Of a stretch of 64,000 nucleotides of DNA, positions 33,584-42,843 are shown piece after piece. Source of the DNA: Paramoeba atlantica. Its lineage: Eukaryota > Discosea. Each line of letters starts with the position of its first letter. Within the stretch, counting starts at the first letter, position 1. A program made the position numbers and the translations under genes. Where the stretch lies: positions 1-64,000 of the forward strand of contig CDRNVI010000048.1 in NCBI GenBank assembly GCA_977017575.1, written 5' to 3'. A model generated the notes under the pieces. That model was not told where the DNA came from. It searched no databases and saw nothing but the letters and a program-made list of their open reading frames with translations.

Positions 33584-33721
33584 GCTCAGAGAGTATCCAC
33601 GCGACGCCTGGAAAACACACCTGTGCGCCCTCGGATGATCTTTGGGCCCGTGAAGCGCCAAGCCAAGCTCTTAGGGCAGCTTCACAGCCCAGGACAGGTT
33701 ACCAACAACAGGGGGGCAACG
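33584..33721 (+). pseudogene. IS30-type transposase fragment (degenerate second copy)
   Basis: The plus-strand translation contains VRPRMIFGPVKRQ and LGQLHSPGQV. These align with VRPRLICGPVERH and LGQLHSPEQV of the better copy at 34316-35255. Upstream, AQRVSTRR matches YRVSKRR. Only this middle segment is recognisable, so it is a short remnant of the same element family. Confidence 0.65.
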
Positions 33722-34315
33722 CGTCTGTGGTGTATGGTATATGGCAGAATTCGAAGTGAGCAGCAAAAACAAAATGCGTTACAACGAAGAAAAGAATGAA
33801 TTTCAAGATTTATGTCGGAACATTAGCACAGCACACGATGTAACGTGTTGGAATATCCACTATCCAATGGATAGTGCTGCCACCCACTTTTGTATTTCAG
33901 AGGGTGACCCCCCCCCCCCCCTTCATACCTCCGTTTTCATTCCAAATGATGCATCAGCACCCCCTTTAATAAAGTTTACACGGGAGAATAAACCCTTTCG
34001 TAGTTTTTGTGTTCGGGTGATCGCCCACAACCCCGTCTTTGTAGCATGAATCAGGGGAGAAATCAGAAAAACATGCACGTTCATGAGCCCAGTTGGAGAG
34101 CTCTCGAATGCGCAACTATTTTCCAAAATTGGCCAAGTTTTACAAATTTTAGACCCCCCCACATCCAAATTTACATCCCTTTACTTATAAAGAAACGGTG
34201 GATTATCATATCCAGTGCACCAAAAGTCTATTTTTGGAAATTCGTTTCTAGTTCTATTCTACTATAATCCCAATATCTATGCTGTATACTCTAACTATTC
34301 TTTTCTTTATTCTTC
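33722..34315. other. Island sequence with a Tc1-like TIR relic
   Basis: About 34100-34185 resembles the right inverted repeat of the 31927-33051 element, including CCAAAATTGG, an AATTTTAGACCCCCCC-like stretch and a degraded terminal CATCCCTTTA. It is probably the end of a second, older copy. A run of about 14 C lies near 33908. A 102-codon plus-strand frame (33741-34049) has no similarity I recognise. Confidence 0.5.
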
Positions 34316-35255
34316 GTGTCAAAATATCAGAGGCTCGGGCAAAGGGACAGAGTCACCATTCAAGAGATGTTCGAGGCAGGCGCGACACGGTGTGAGATCG
34401 GCAGGGCTATCGGTAAATCTCATAGCCCCGTTAGCCGTGAGCTGGCCCGTCACAAGAAACGGGGTCGGCGTTACAAAGCCAGCCGCGCATACAGAGTGTC
34501 AAAGCGCCGCTTGTGGTAAGGCTGTGCGTCCCCGGCTTATCTGTGGGCCTGTGGAGCGCCACATTAAGAAGCGCTTAGGACAACTTCACAGCCCCGAACA
34601 GGTAGCCAACACCTTAGTTGTTGGCTCACAGGCTTCACCGTCCGTGACCATTAGTTATCGCCATGTGGCACGCGACAAAGACGACGGCGGGAAGCTCTAC
34701 AAATCCCTTCGGATTCGTGGCAAGCGTCCTTATAGGCGTCGCTTCAACCGAGGTCGCCCAACGATCCCAAACAGAGTCCCCATCCGTCTTCGCCCTCAGA
34801 TATTTAACAAGAGGCGTCGGTATGGGGATTGGGAAGCGGACCTAGGGAAGGAAAAACCACTCAGGGTACATTCTGACCTTGTGTGAGAGAAAGAGTCGGT
34901 TCGTTGTGCAAAGTGTGCATGCGGAAGAAGTTGCAAATCAAATTATAAAATGCTTAAAGAAGTATAAAGTTTGTACCATTACGTACGACAACGGTACAGA
35001 ATCTTCGAAACATGAACGGGTGAATGAAAAGCTTCGTTGCAATTCATATTTCTGCGCTCCGTACCACTCATGGGAAAAGGGGGCGGTGGAAAACATGAAT
35101 GGCCTAATTCGCCAATACCACAAGGCGACCGATCTTTTGATTCACTCAGCCTTACGGAGGTCACCAAGACAGCAAGAAAGTTGAACAAGTGGCCGAGAAA
35201 GGTTTTACGGTGGGAATGTCCGAAGAAATTCGAAAAACTCTTTTTCAAGGTTTGA
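34316..35255 (+). mobile_element. IS30-type transposase relic
   Basis: Successive plus-strand frames give the landmarks of an IS30-family transposase in order. These are the N-terminal HTH (34316-34519: YQRLGQRDRVTIQEMFEAGA, then IGRAIGKSHSPVSRELARH), VRPRLICGPVERH with LGQLHSPEQVA, RRYGDWEAD (first Asp, 34840-34842), ERKSRFVV, TITYDNGTE (second Asp), PYHSWEKGAVENMNGLIRQY (Glu in the NxN motif) and the tail LNKWPRKVLRW near 35200. All three plus frames are used, so at least three frame changes have occurred and the gene is dead. I could not find inverted repeats. IS30 is a bacterial and archaeal family and is unusual in a eukaryotic setting. Confidence 0.85.
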
Positions 35256-36139
35256 AGAGTGACGTTATGTAGGTAAGTCGAAAGTATAATAGTATAAAAG
35301 TAGAAAGTATTTCTGTTGGCGTTTAGTCGCTTTTTCAATATTTCCAAGCTATTTTCCTTGATGGTACTCCGAGGAAGTAGCTGACTACGGGCAGGCATGG
35401 TACACAACCATCCTCCTCAACCCCCTTCAACCCTCTCGCGAACTGATCGAAGTTCTTCTCCCCTCCGATCACCTTCCTCACACGAGAAAGGCAAATCTGC
35501 CGACCAAACCCTTTCATCTATCACCCCACCCAACCACGGTAGCCTTCCGTTACCCCATTCCGGTAGCCAACCCCGTTCTCTTCTATCCCCATTTCGTCAT
35601 CAAGATAACCATCGTCTTCAACCCTCCTCGCACCCCCACCTTCCCAACCCGCCCGACCAACCCCTTTCTCCTCTGTCCCCATCTCATCAAGGTAAACGGT
35701 AGTGTTCAACCCTCTTCACGTGCCCAACTTCCCAACCCACCGGACCAACCCCGTACTCCTCTCTTCCCATCGCATCAAGGAAACCCCAACCTTCAGCCCC
35801 CTTCACACCCCCGACTTCCCAACCGCCCGTTCCGACCTTCTTCGTACCCCAGACTTCCCAACCCCCTTCTTTGCGGCCTTTCACACCACGGCCCCAACTC
35901 GACGCCTCACTCCCCACGTGAGTATGGTAAACTTCATGATCAACCCTTTTCTCACTCCCGACTTCCCAACCCTCCCGATCACCCCTCTTCCCATCCCCGT
36001 CTTCGAAACCCTCCCAACCCCTCCCCTTCCCACCCCCGTGTTTCCAACCCTTCCAATCACCCCTCTAACCACCCCCGACTTCCAAAGCCTCGCGGCCACC
36101 CCCCCTCCCACCCCCGACTTCCCAACCCTCCCAACCACT
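35256..36139. repeat. Pyrimidine-rich low-complexity tract with imperfect repeats
   Basis: From about 35395 the plus strand is made almost only of C, T and A with very little G, in imperfect repeats of the type CCCAACCC, CCCCGACTTCCCAACC and CTCCCATC. Long frames are open on both strands only because stop codons are rare in such sequence. I see no gene. The tract grades into the regular minisatellite at about 36140. Confidence 0.7.
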
Positions 36140-36680
36140 ACCCTTCCATTAACTCCCCACCTGAGAATGCTAACCCTCCCCCACAACCCCCTGCGTCTCA
36201 CTCCCCACACCACACTAACCCTCCCCCACAACCCCCTGCGTCTCACTCCCCATATCACACTAACCTTCCCTCCCAACCCCCTGCGTCTCACTCCCCACCT
36301 GAGAATCATAATCCTCCCCCACAACCCCTTGCGTCTCACTCCCCACACCACACTAACCCTCCCCCACAACCCCTTGCGTCTCACTCCCCATATCACACTA
36401 ACCTTCCCTCCCAACCCCCTGCGTCTCACTCCCCATATCACACTAACCTTCCCTCCCAACCCCCTGCGTCTCACTCCCCATATCACACTAACCTTCCCTC
36501 CGAACCCCTTGCGTCTCACTCCCCACACCACACTAACCCTCCCCCCCCAACACCCTGCGTCTCACCCCCCACCTGAGAATCATAACCCTCCCCCACAACC
36601 CCTTGCGTCTCACTCCCCACACCACACTAACCCTCCCCCACAACCCCCTGCGTCTCACTCCCCACACCACACTAACCCAC
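36140..36680. repeat. 45-bp minisatellite, about 12 units
   Basis: CTAACC-type landmarks recur at 36170, 36215 and 36260 and so on, a 45-bp unit repeated about a dozen times with small variants. Because 45 is a multiple of three, both strands carry 15-residue periodic open frames (PLRLTPHTTLTLPHN on plus, WGVRRRGLGGKVSVI on minus). Nothing indicates that either is a real protein. The unit is C-rich on plus and G-rich on minus. Confidence 0.88.
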
Positions 36681-37370
36681 CGCATTCCTGATGGGTGCAC
36701 TTACACTATTCAAGTGCATGATGTTTTTATAATTCGTCAGTTCAAAAGATCTTACAAAGGGGTACTGAAGGATTTCCGGGCAAAGACAAGGTCACGGGAG
36801 AAGATAACCAGAGAGGTTACTATGGAGCTTGTGAAGAAGTCACACGACCCCTTTTGGAAAAAATACGATAAAACCATATTAGATGTGGCCAATCGGTATA
36901 TAATGGAACCCATGATCACGTACCCCTGGGAATGGAAACAATCAGGTGAGAACGGGCCTTCGAAACAAAACTATAGAAAGAGAAAAAGGGAAGCAAACAA
37001 AATAGCAAGAGCTGATAAGCTCCATGAATCTGTGGCCCAATCGAGCCCGATGGAAAGTGTCGAGACTATGCCAAAACAACACGTACACAACTCTGATGGT
37101 ATTACTTCATCACCAGTTGTGTGTACGTTACTAAGTGCAGATTCCGATGAGGGCTCATCGCAGCGGGAGTCCTCTCCGATAATTCTTTCGGATGACGCAA
37201 CTCAGGAGAAGGAGCTGCTGCGATCACAGCACAAATGGAAATCCTACCAACGGAGAGGTTCTTTTCTCCCTGGTAGCGTTGTAGACGACCTATGTTTGGC
37301 GGCCTACCGGAAATTCAAAGAAGCACATCCGGCCGAAGATGTTGTACGCTGGGGTATACATCACACATAA
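36681..37370 (+). pseudogene. Possible pogo/Tigger (DDE_1) transposase C-terminal fragment
   Basis: Immediately after the minisatellite, and in frame with its last units, the plus strand reads HRIPDGCTYTIQVHDVFIIR, then QFKRSYKGVLKDF. This resembles the segment after the second Asp in DDE_1 (pogo/Tigger-like) transposases (I-P-x-G-C-T, Q-x-x-D-V, K-x-x-K). The next 150 residues are polar, Ser/Asp-rich and unknown, ending at 37370. No earlier transposase part is seen upstream, where the repeat lies. The assignment rests on one motif by eye. Confidence 0.4.
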
Positions 37371-37950
37371 AATATCTGTGCGTACAAGAAATATCCCCAA
37401 AAGTATCGCATGCCACCCAAGTGTACGCGGTACTGCATTACGAATATCATTATATTCTCCTTCATATCAAGGCTCATATTTTGAATATTTATGACAGATT
37501 TTTTGAACATGCCTCAATAGCACGTCGGGCTAATGTCACAATTTTCCGAGACAGACTTATTTCTCACTTAGAAATAAGCACAAAGGACCCTTACTTGATG
37601 TATTTCGCCAAATGCCTTCAGCAAATGCCTGGCGAAAAATATAATATAATGTAATAAATAACTTATGTTGTTCTCTATTTGGTGTCGAAAAAGAGTATAT
37701 TAGCAGATCAACACTATGCAAAAATTGGTCTCCACACCTTGACTAGACAATAATTTTTATCAAATTCATAAAATCTACCACTCCTGATGTGAGTGCGTAA
37801 TGGGGAAATATGGTCGGGACCCCCTCGTGGTCTTCCCTGGCACTGCTATCTTATCGATCATACAGACGCCGACCTTCATTAGACAAAAATAGAGAACAAA
37901 AATATAGACAAAAAAGAACAGGCCATATTGAAATTTCATGAAAAAATGCT
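37371..37950. other. Island sequence, nothing recognised
   Basis: A 120-codon plus-strand frame (37292-37654) overlaps the end of the possible DDE_1 ORF but shows no family similarity. The rest is AT-rich with no motif I can name. Confidence 0.4.
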
Positions 37951-38043
37951 GACCCCCCCACTTAAGAGTCCGGAAAATTGTGACCCCCCCACTTAAGAGT
38001 CCAAATGTCCAAAATCGGCGGACTCTTAAGTAGGGGGGGGGAC
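37951..38043. repeat. Poly-C hairpin repeat, copy 1
   Basis: GACCCCCCCACTTAAGAGTCC occurs at 37951-37971 and again at 37982-38002, followed at 38020-38043 by its inverse GGACTCTTAAGTAGGGGGGG and so on. The last two form a hairpin around CCAAAATCGG. The right flank (ACTAACGCTCTACCCTCGATT) recurs inverted at 45128-45151. It belongs with the copies at 45209-45520 and about 60841-61170. Confidence 0.65.
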
Positions 38044-38119
38044 AGTAACTAACGCTCTACCCTCGATTAGAGAAAAAAATCAACTAAAACAGTGAAAATA
38101 TAAAGTGGAACACAGTAAT

Positions 38120-38653
38120 ATAATAGAAGAAAATATATAGAAGGGGGCTCCGGTGGTCCAAAACTGAAAAAAATTCAAAACATGGGGGGTCCATGGCGGG
38201 GGTCCAGGTGTGGGGGTCCAGGGGTGGGACAGACGTCGCGAATTTTTTGTCGAATTTTTTGCTTTTCAAAATCGAGCGCAGGGAAGTCGTAGAGTATGCC
38301 GCGGCGATATTTTTCCAGCCCCCCACCTGGGGTGACCCCCCCTGGTACGCGCAGGAGGGGTCCGACACGGTCAGAATTTCCGAAATTTTTGGGCTGACCA
38401 AAAAAAATCTTTTTTTGACCCAGAAAAAAGTAAAAATATTATTTTTCCAAAATCGACTCCTAAAACGTATTTTAAGAGTTTTGGACCTCAGCTACCATTC
38501 TACGACATTTTTTTCGTCAGATTCGCCTCCTAACCGTATTGGTAAGGCATCAAAAACGGCCCAAATTTGGGTTAAAATTTCGCAATTTGCGCATACAAAT
38601 CGGGCTATTACACCCAAAAAAAAAAATTGCTTTTGCATGATGTTTTGGTGATT
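38120..38653. other. Repeat-like, GGGGGTCC-rich island sequence
   Basis: Several GGGGTCCA blocks lie near 38190-38225 and CCCCCC blocks near 38320-38345. These are followed by AT-rich sequence with long A and T runs. Weakly similar GGGGGTCCATGGGGG text occurs near 40090, suggesting a dispersed repeat. The 152-codon plus frame here has no similarity. Confidence 0.4.
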
Positions 38654-38762
38654 TTTTTTAGTCGCTTCGTTAAACGCGGAGGTAGTTTTCAACGCGAAGC
38701 GCGCAGCATGAGTGACTTCTAAGTTGAAAACAACCACTGCGTTTAACGAAGCGACTAAAAAA
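38654..38762. repeat. Foldback with 40-bp arms
   Basis: The left arm 38654-38693 and right arm 38723-38762 are inverted copies with only a few mismatches, beginning TTTTTTAGTCGCTTCGTTAA and separated by 29 bp. The outer 24 bp match perfectly. It may be a pair of transposon ends joined together, or a small foldback element. It directly precedes a Tc1-like transposase relic. Confidence 0.75.
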
Positions 38763-38794
38763 GAAAATCAAGTGTAAAGATATTTGATGCAAAT

Positions 38795-39140
38795 GATAGA
38801 CGTCAAAAGATGTGGGTTGCCCCAGGAGAAAAGGCCGTCCCCACGCAGAAAATGCGTTGGGCGACCAAATTTCACGTGTGGGGAGCCATTGGAGTTGAAT
38901 GGCGTTATTTTGAAGTACTACTATCCAACAGTTCAGTCACAAGTGAAACTTGTGTAGAAACGTTCCCTGTGTAGAAAGTAATGTTCCCTTTCCCCGAAAA
39001 TTTATCTTTCAGCAAGATAGGGCGGGGCACACACGACGAAAAGTACGAAAACCTATTTCTTTACTTCAAAAGTAAAATACATAACAAAATGGCCGGCAAA
39101 TTCTCCTGACCTTAATTCCATTGAGGTTGTAGATTTGAGG
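38795..39140 (+). pseudogene. Tc1/mariner-like transposase relic
   Basis: The plus strand at 38795 reads DRRQKMWVAPGEKAVPTQK, then FHVWGAIGVEWRYF, as after the first Asp of Tc1/IS630 transposases (KKxVWxxPGE and VWGAI). Near 39005-39030 is QQDRAGH (the second Asp), and at 39090-39125 WPANSPDLNSIE with the catalytic Glu. The frame changes between these parts. It is a different sequence from the Tc1-like element at 31927 and appears to be a separate, older insertion. Confidence 0.75.
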
Positions 39141-39199
39141 AGGTTGTATTGAGGAGGACCTTAATTGTATTGATGAAATGAATCCGTTTTGTACTACTT

Positions 39200-40457
39200 C
39201 TCCAATTAAGTGCGTAAAAAAGCTTTTAATCATGCGAGATCACGCGAGATCTCTCTAGAGCTGATTTGGCTCGGGAGGGTGGTTGGACGACCTCGAAACG
39301 AGATCACGCGAGATCATGCCCACAGCCCCTCTAATGTATTTATACGTATGGTAAACGGCTTTAGCGGCGTTCAAAGTGGTATTTCAACTCTTTTACACTC
39401 AACTTTACACTTACTATCCCCCCTATTTAGTGTTTAGATTCTTATTTAGATTCCTTCTAGATACCCTCGAGAAAACTTTGCTCTCTAGATGTCATCACTT
39501 ACTTGAGGGGCTGCGGGTGGCGATGTTTCACGAGGCTTCGCGAAGCTTGATAAGGGATTTATCATGTTCTCAACGTTTCGCGAGGTTTCACCGAGGTTTC
39601 GCGAAGTTTCATCGACGTTCCGAAAGGTGTCATCGAGGTTTCTTGAGGCTGCATCTGGGATTCACCAAAGTTTGGGAGAGGTTTCTCGAGGTTTTACCCA
39701 CAGCCCCTCACGTGAAGATCTTTTATCAGGATGGACACAACATTGACCAAGGGCGTTTAACCCGAAGCAGTTTCGCAGCCAACACACTGTTTTTTCTGCC
39801 TTTAACGGCGAAATTGAGGAATGGCAGCAAATAAGCCAAAGTAGTACACGTTGCAGAGAACATTTGGGAAGTGAAAAAGGTTCGAAATATAGAGAGTACA
39901 TTTCCAAGGAAGTTCGAATTCCCATTCAAATTATTTCTCCTGCATATTTCCTTCAAAAAAATCAATTCGAAAAATATTGAAAAATTTCACTTTCAACCTA
40001 TATTTATACTGCATATTACCCAAAAGGGGCTTCGGAGGTTTAAAATAGAATGAATTTTTTTTGAAAAAATCAGATAAATTGGGAGTCTACGGGGGTCCAT
40101 GGGGGCACACGTGAGTAATCTTTTTTCTTTTCGAAATGAACCCGCAGAAGGGGTAGCCGGGGTCTTGGCGCCCGGCTTACCTTACCCCCCTGGTAGTATC
40201 TGCAGGATGACTCCGCCAAATTCGGATCTTTTCAAAAAAAAATCAGGCCTCTCTTCAATTAGAATTATGGATAGACCATGGAATCATCCTGTGAAAAACT
40301 TTGAAAAACAAGTTTTTCTCTCTTCCTTACCGTCTTCGCTTATCCCTTACTCTCCGCTTAGCTTATACTCTCCGCGTATATCCTTCTCCCCGCTTCGCCT
40401 TCTTTCTGTCTCTCCGCCTCCCCGTGGGGAAGGAGGAAGAAAGACACAGACGTGGAT
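39200..40457. other. Island edge with degenerate short repeats, no gene
   Basis: GAGATCACGCGAGATC repeats lie at 39230-39320. CCCACAGCCCCTC occurs near 39323 and 39700, with an inverse-like GAGGGGCTGCGGG at 39504. Between 39525 and 39700 degenerate units of the type CGAGGTTTC repeat. At 40090-40210 and 40320-40440 the sequence is C- and T-rich. The 152-codon frame at 39376-39834 is simple repeat translation. No host gene is supported before GUF1. Confidence 0.45.
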
Positions 40458-42455
40458 TTACATGAGGGATCTCATCACTTCCATAATGGCATTTTGATCA
40501 ATTTCTATGCCTCCAACGAAGCGAGAAGCGTTTCGCTTTCGTGCCTTTTTTTGATTTTCTATTATCTTCATTTTTCTAGTTGGATCGCCAGCGTGGCATT
40601 TGCGAGCAGCATCTTTTTTTATGCCCGAAATTGTTTCTCTCGCCACTATTTTCTCCCCCATTTTCGCTACGATTGGAATATCAAGAGTACTACGCGGAAG
40701 ATAGTTTTTTAAAGCACAACAAATACGTCGACTCATTGTCAAGGCGTCTACTTTTTCGCATAATAGTGATAAAGCGCCTACGACAACCTTGTTTACGCAA
40801 ATATCAACTTTTACGAGATTGCATTCCTCGTAAAAGGGTTCATCATATTCAACACTCCCATACCCACTCGTTAATTTCTTCAAGCGGTCATGCACACCGC
40901 GGCAAAACGCCGCAAGCGGTAAGCGAAACGTAAGCGAAAGTCGATTACCGCTAAAATTTTGTGAATTTACCTGTTCACCACGAAACGCTTTCAATAGAGT
41001 AATTACATCAGAGACGTGCCGTCTTTCAAGCACCACGACTGCGTGTACGAGAGGTTGTAGAAAACATTCTGCCTGATTGGACAAAGAATGAAAGTTATGT
41101 GCTGTCACTTTCTGATTTGTTCCATCACGCATACGGCACAAATATTGTATGACAGCGGGAGTAATGAGCACAGTTTCATCATACTCCTGCTCCAGACGTT
41201 CTTTAAAAATTTTCATATGAAGCAGTCCAAGAAAACCTAATTGCCATCCCTGACCCAAGGCATTACATTGAACTGGTGTCAAAGTGACACTGGGATCATT
41301 GCTGGTAAGTTTATAAAGTGCATGCTGTAAACGAACTCGTTCGGTACTCTGATCAGGAAAAAGTCCAGAAAATACAACCGGACAAGCAGATTTAAATTTC
41401 ACAACAGGTGTTGCGTGGTGATTTAGAGCAGTTAGAGTTTCTCCGATACGAGGTCCCTTGTGTCCCAAATTGTTTATCACAAAGAGTAAGTAACCAACCT
41501 GGCCACACCTTAATTGTGTAGTGCGTACTGGCTCGGGGTACATGATACCTACCTCAATGACGTCAAGAGCGACTTCACTCGTTAAACACTTTATTCTTTT
41601 TTTCGGTTCGACTGTACCGTCCGCTACGCGGATAAGGCAACGTACGGTTGAAGAGCTCGGATCTGGCCATACATCAAAAATAACAGCTCGAAATGGGGAA
41701 GTAAGATCTCCAGAGGGAGCAGGAAACCTTCTAATTATTTCTTTTAGTAAGTGTTCAACCCCCTTCTCCTTTCTAGCCGAAGTTAGCAAAATTTCAGATC
41801 GAAATACCCCCATGGCGTTCTCGATTTCGTCTTGCGCCTTTCCTACATCTTCGCACAGTAATACAGAATCTAATTTGGAAAGTGTTGGTATAATTTCTAC
41901 CCCTCTATCTAACGCAGCGTGATAATTCGCCATGGTTTGCGCCTGAATGCCTTGATTCGCATCAATCAATAAAACTGCTCCTTCGCATACCGCTAGTGAG
42001 CGTGTGACTTCATAACTAAAATCCGCATGCCCGGGAGTGTCGATAAGGTTGAGCATAAAACTAGCATCACCGTCTTGTACAAAAAACGTACACGTTTGTG
42101 CTTTTATTGTGATGCCGCGCGCCTTTTCAACTTCCAGTTTATCTAAATAACACCCCACATCGCCAGTTCGTTGTAAAACACCGGTTCTTCGCAAAATGGC
42201 ATCCGAAAGTGTTGTTTTTCCATGATCAACATGCGCAAGAATACAAAAATTGCGGATGCGGGGTGGCGGAAATGTCGATATTGCTATCGTTTGGCGTGGT
42301 ACACCATCTGTGTTTCGCTCCGGAATCATCGGAGAAGCAATGCCCATATAATCTAAGGATGGTATGATCGAACTACAGCAACACCGGTAGTTTTGTCGAA
42401 GGAGCTTCCATGATGATTGCCGAAAAGATGCTCCCTGAAGCGAAGCTGTCCACAT
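40458..42455 (-). CDS. GUF1: GUF1 / LepA / EF4 translation GTPase
   Basis: This 665-aa GTPase is homologous to bacterial LepA (EF4). GUF1 acts on mitochondrial ribosomes, and plastid homologues also exist. Its motifs are G1 AHVDHGKT (74-81), switch I RGITIKAQ (113-120), G3 DTPGH (139-143), G4 SKLD (193-196) where the family has NKxD, and G5 SAR (226-228). Then come the EF2-like domains, with LGFLGLLHMKIFKERLE and the C-terminal domain specific to LepA (AGDPTRKMKIIENQKKARKR). The first 65 residues are Arg/Ser-rich with few acids and suit a mitochondrial presequence. The ATG at 42455 is the natural start. The Asn-to-Ser change in G4 is odd, because that Asn contacts guanine. Confidence 0.93.
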   Translation of the reverse strand: MWTASLQGASFRQSSWKLLRQNYRCCCSSIIPSLDYMGIASPMIPERNTDGVPRQTIAISTFPPPRIRNFCILAHVDHGKTTLSDAILRRTGVLQRTGDVGCYLDKLEVEKARGITIKAQTCTFFVQDGDASFMLNLIDTPGHADFSYEVTRSLAVCEGAVLLIDANQGIQAQTMANYHAALDRGVEIIPTLSKLDSVLLCEDVGKAQDEIENAMGVFRSEILLTSARKEKGVEHLLKEIIRRFPAPSGDLTSPFRAVIFDVWPDPSSSTVRCLIRVADGTVEPKKRIKCLTSEVALDVIEVGIMYPEPVRTTQLRCGQVGYLLFVINNLGHKGPRIGETLTALNHHATPVVKFKSACPVVFSGLFPDQSTERVRLQHALYKLTSNDPSVTLTPVQCNALGQGWQLGFLGLLHMKIFKERLEQEYDETVLITPAVIQYLCRMRDGTNQKVTAHNFHSLSNQAECFLQPLVHAVVVLERRHVSDVITLLKAFRGEQVNSQNFSGNRLSLTFRLPLAAFCRGVHDRLKKLTSGYGSVEYDEPFYEECNLVKVDICVNKVVVGALSLLCEKVDALTMSRRICCALKNYLPRSTLDIPIVAKMGEKIVARETISGIKKDAARKCHAGDPTRKMKIIENQKKARKRNASRFVGGIEIDQNAIMEVMRSLM

Positions 42456-42843
42456 TAAGGAACTCTTTCTTTTTGCAGATTGTTTCTTTTTGCAGATTTG
42501 TTTTTACTTTTCCGATTGAATTTTTCACTACACGTGCTCACGCATATCGTTATAAAACTTTTGATACAAGAGTATCGTTCAACTAAAATATAATTAAGCG
42601 GGGTTGCAGGACCGCATATGCTACTTACAGATATGTTACACTTAGCTTGTTATTACAGGTATGTATCTTGTGTGGCCGCCTACTTTAAAAGTTTTACCCG
42701 GTTTATTCGACCGGTTGAAGATGAATTTATTCGAATACAGAATTCGAAGGGTAGCATGAAGAGAAAAACTATTTCACCCGAATAGTCATTGCTTCGCCGA
42801 AGGGGGCATACAATTAGGAAAAGTCAGTCATGTGCTCAGAATT
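42456..42843. other. Intergenic, nothing recognised
   Basis: This 388-bp spacer lies between GUF1 and the Sec1-like gene. TCTTTTTGCAGAT occurs twice in tandem at about 42468-42497, just upstream of the GUF1 ATG on the opposite strand. No gene or RNA is seen. Confidence 0.5.

Noticed and set aside
33741-34049. 102-codon plus-strand ORF in the island
   Set aside because: No similarity, lies among transposon debris and crosses a poly-C run.
35702-36691. 329-aa proline-rich protein
   Set aside because: It is a translation of the pyrimidine-rich tract and the 45-bp minisatellite; the opposite strand is equally open.
39376-39834. 152-codon plus-strand ORF
   Set aside because: It translates degenerate short repeats of the CGAGGTTTC type.
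31000-40450. Bacterial contamination as the origin of the island
   Set aside because: The IS30-like text is decayed, present twice and interleaved with eukaryotic-type Tc1-like and MITE elements. Only read-level joins would settle it.
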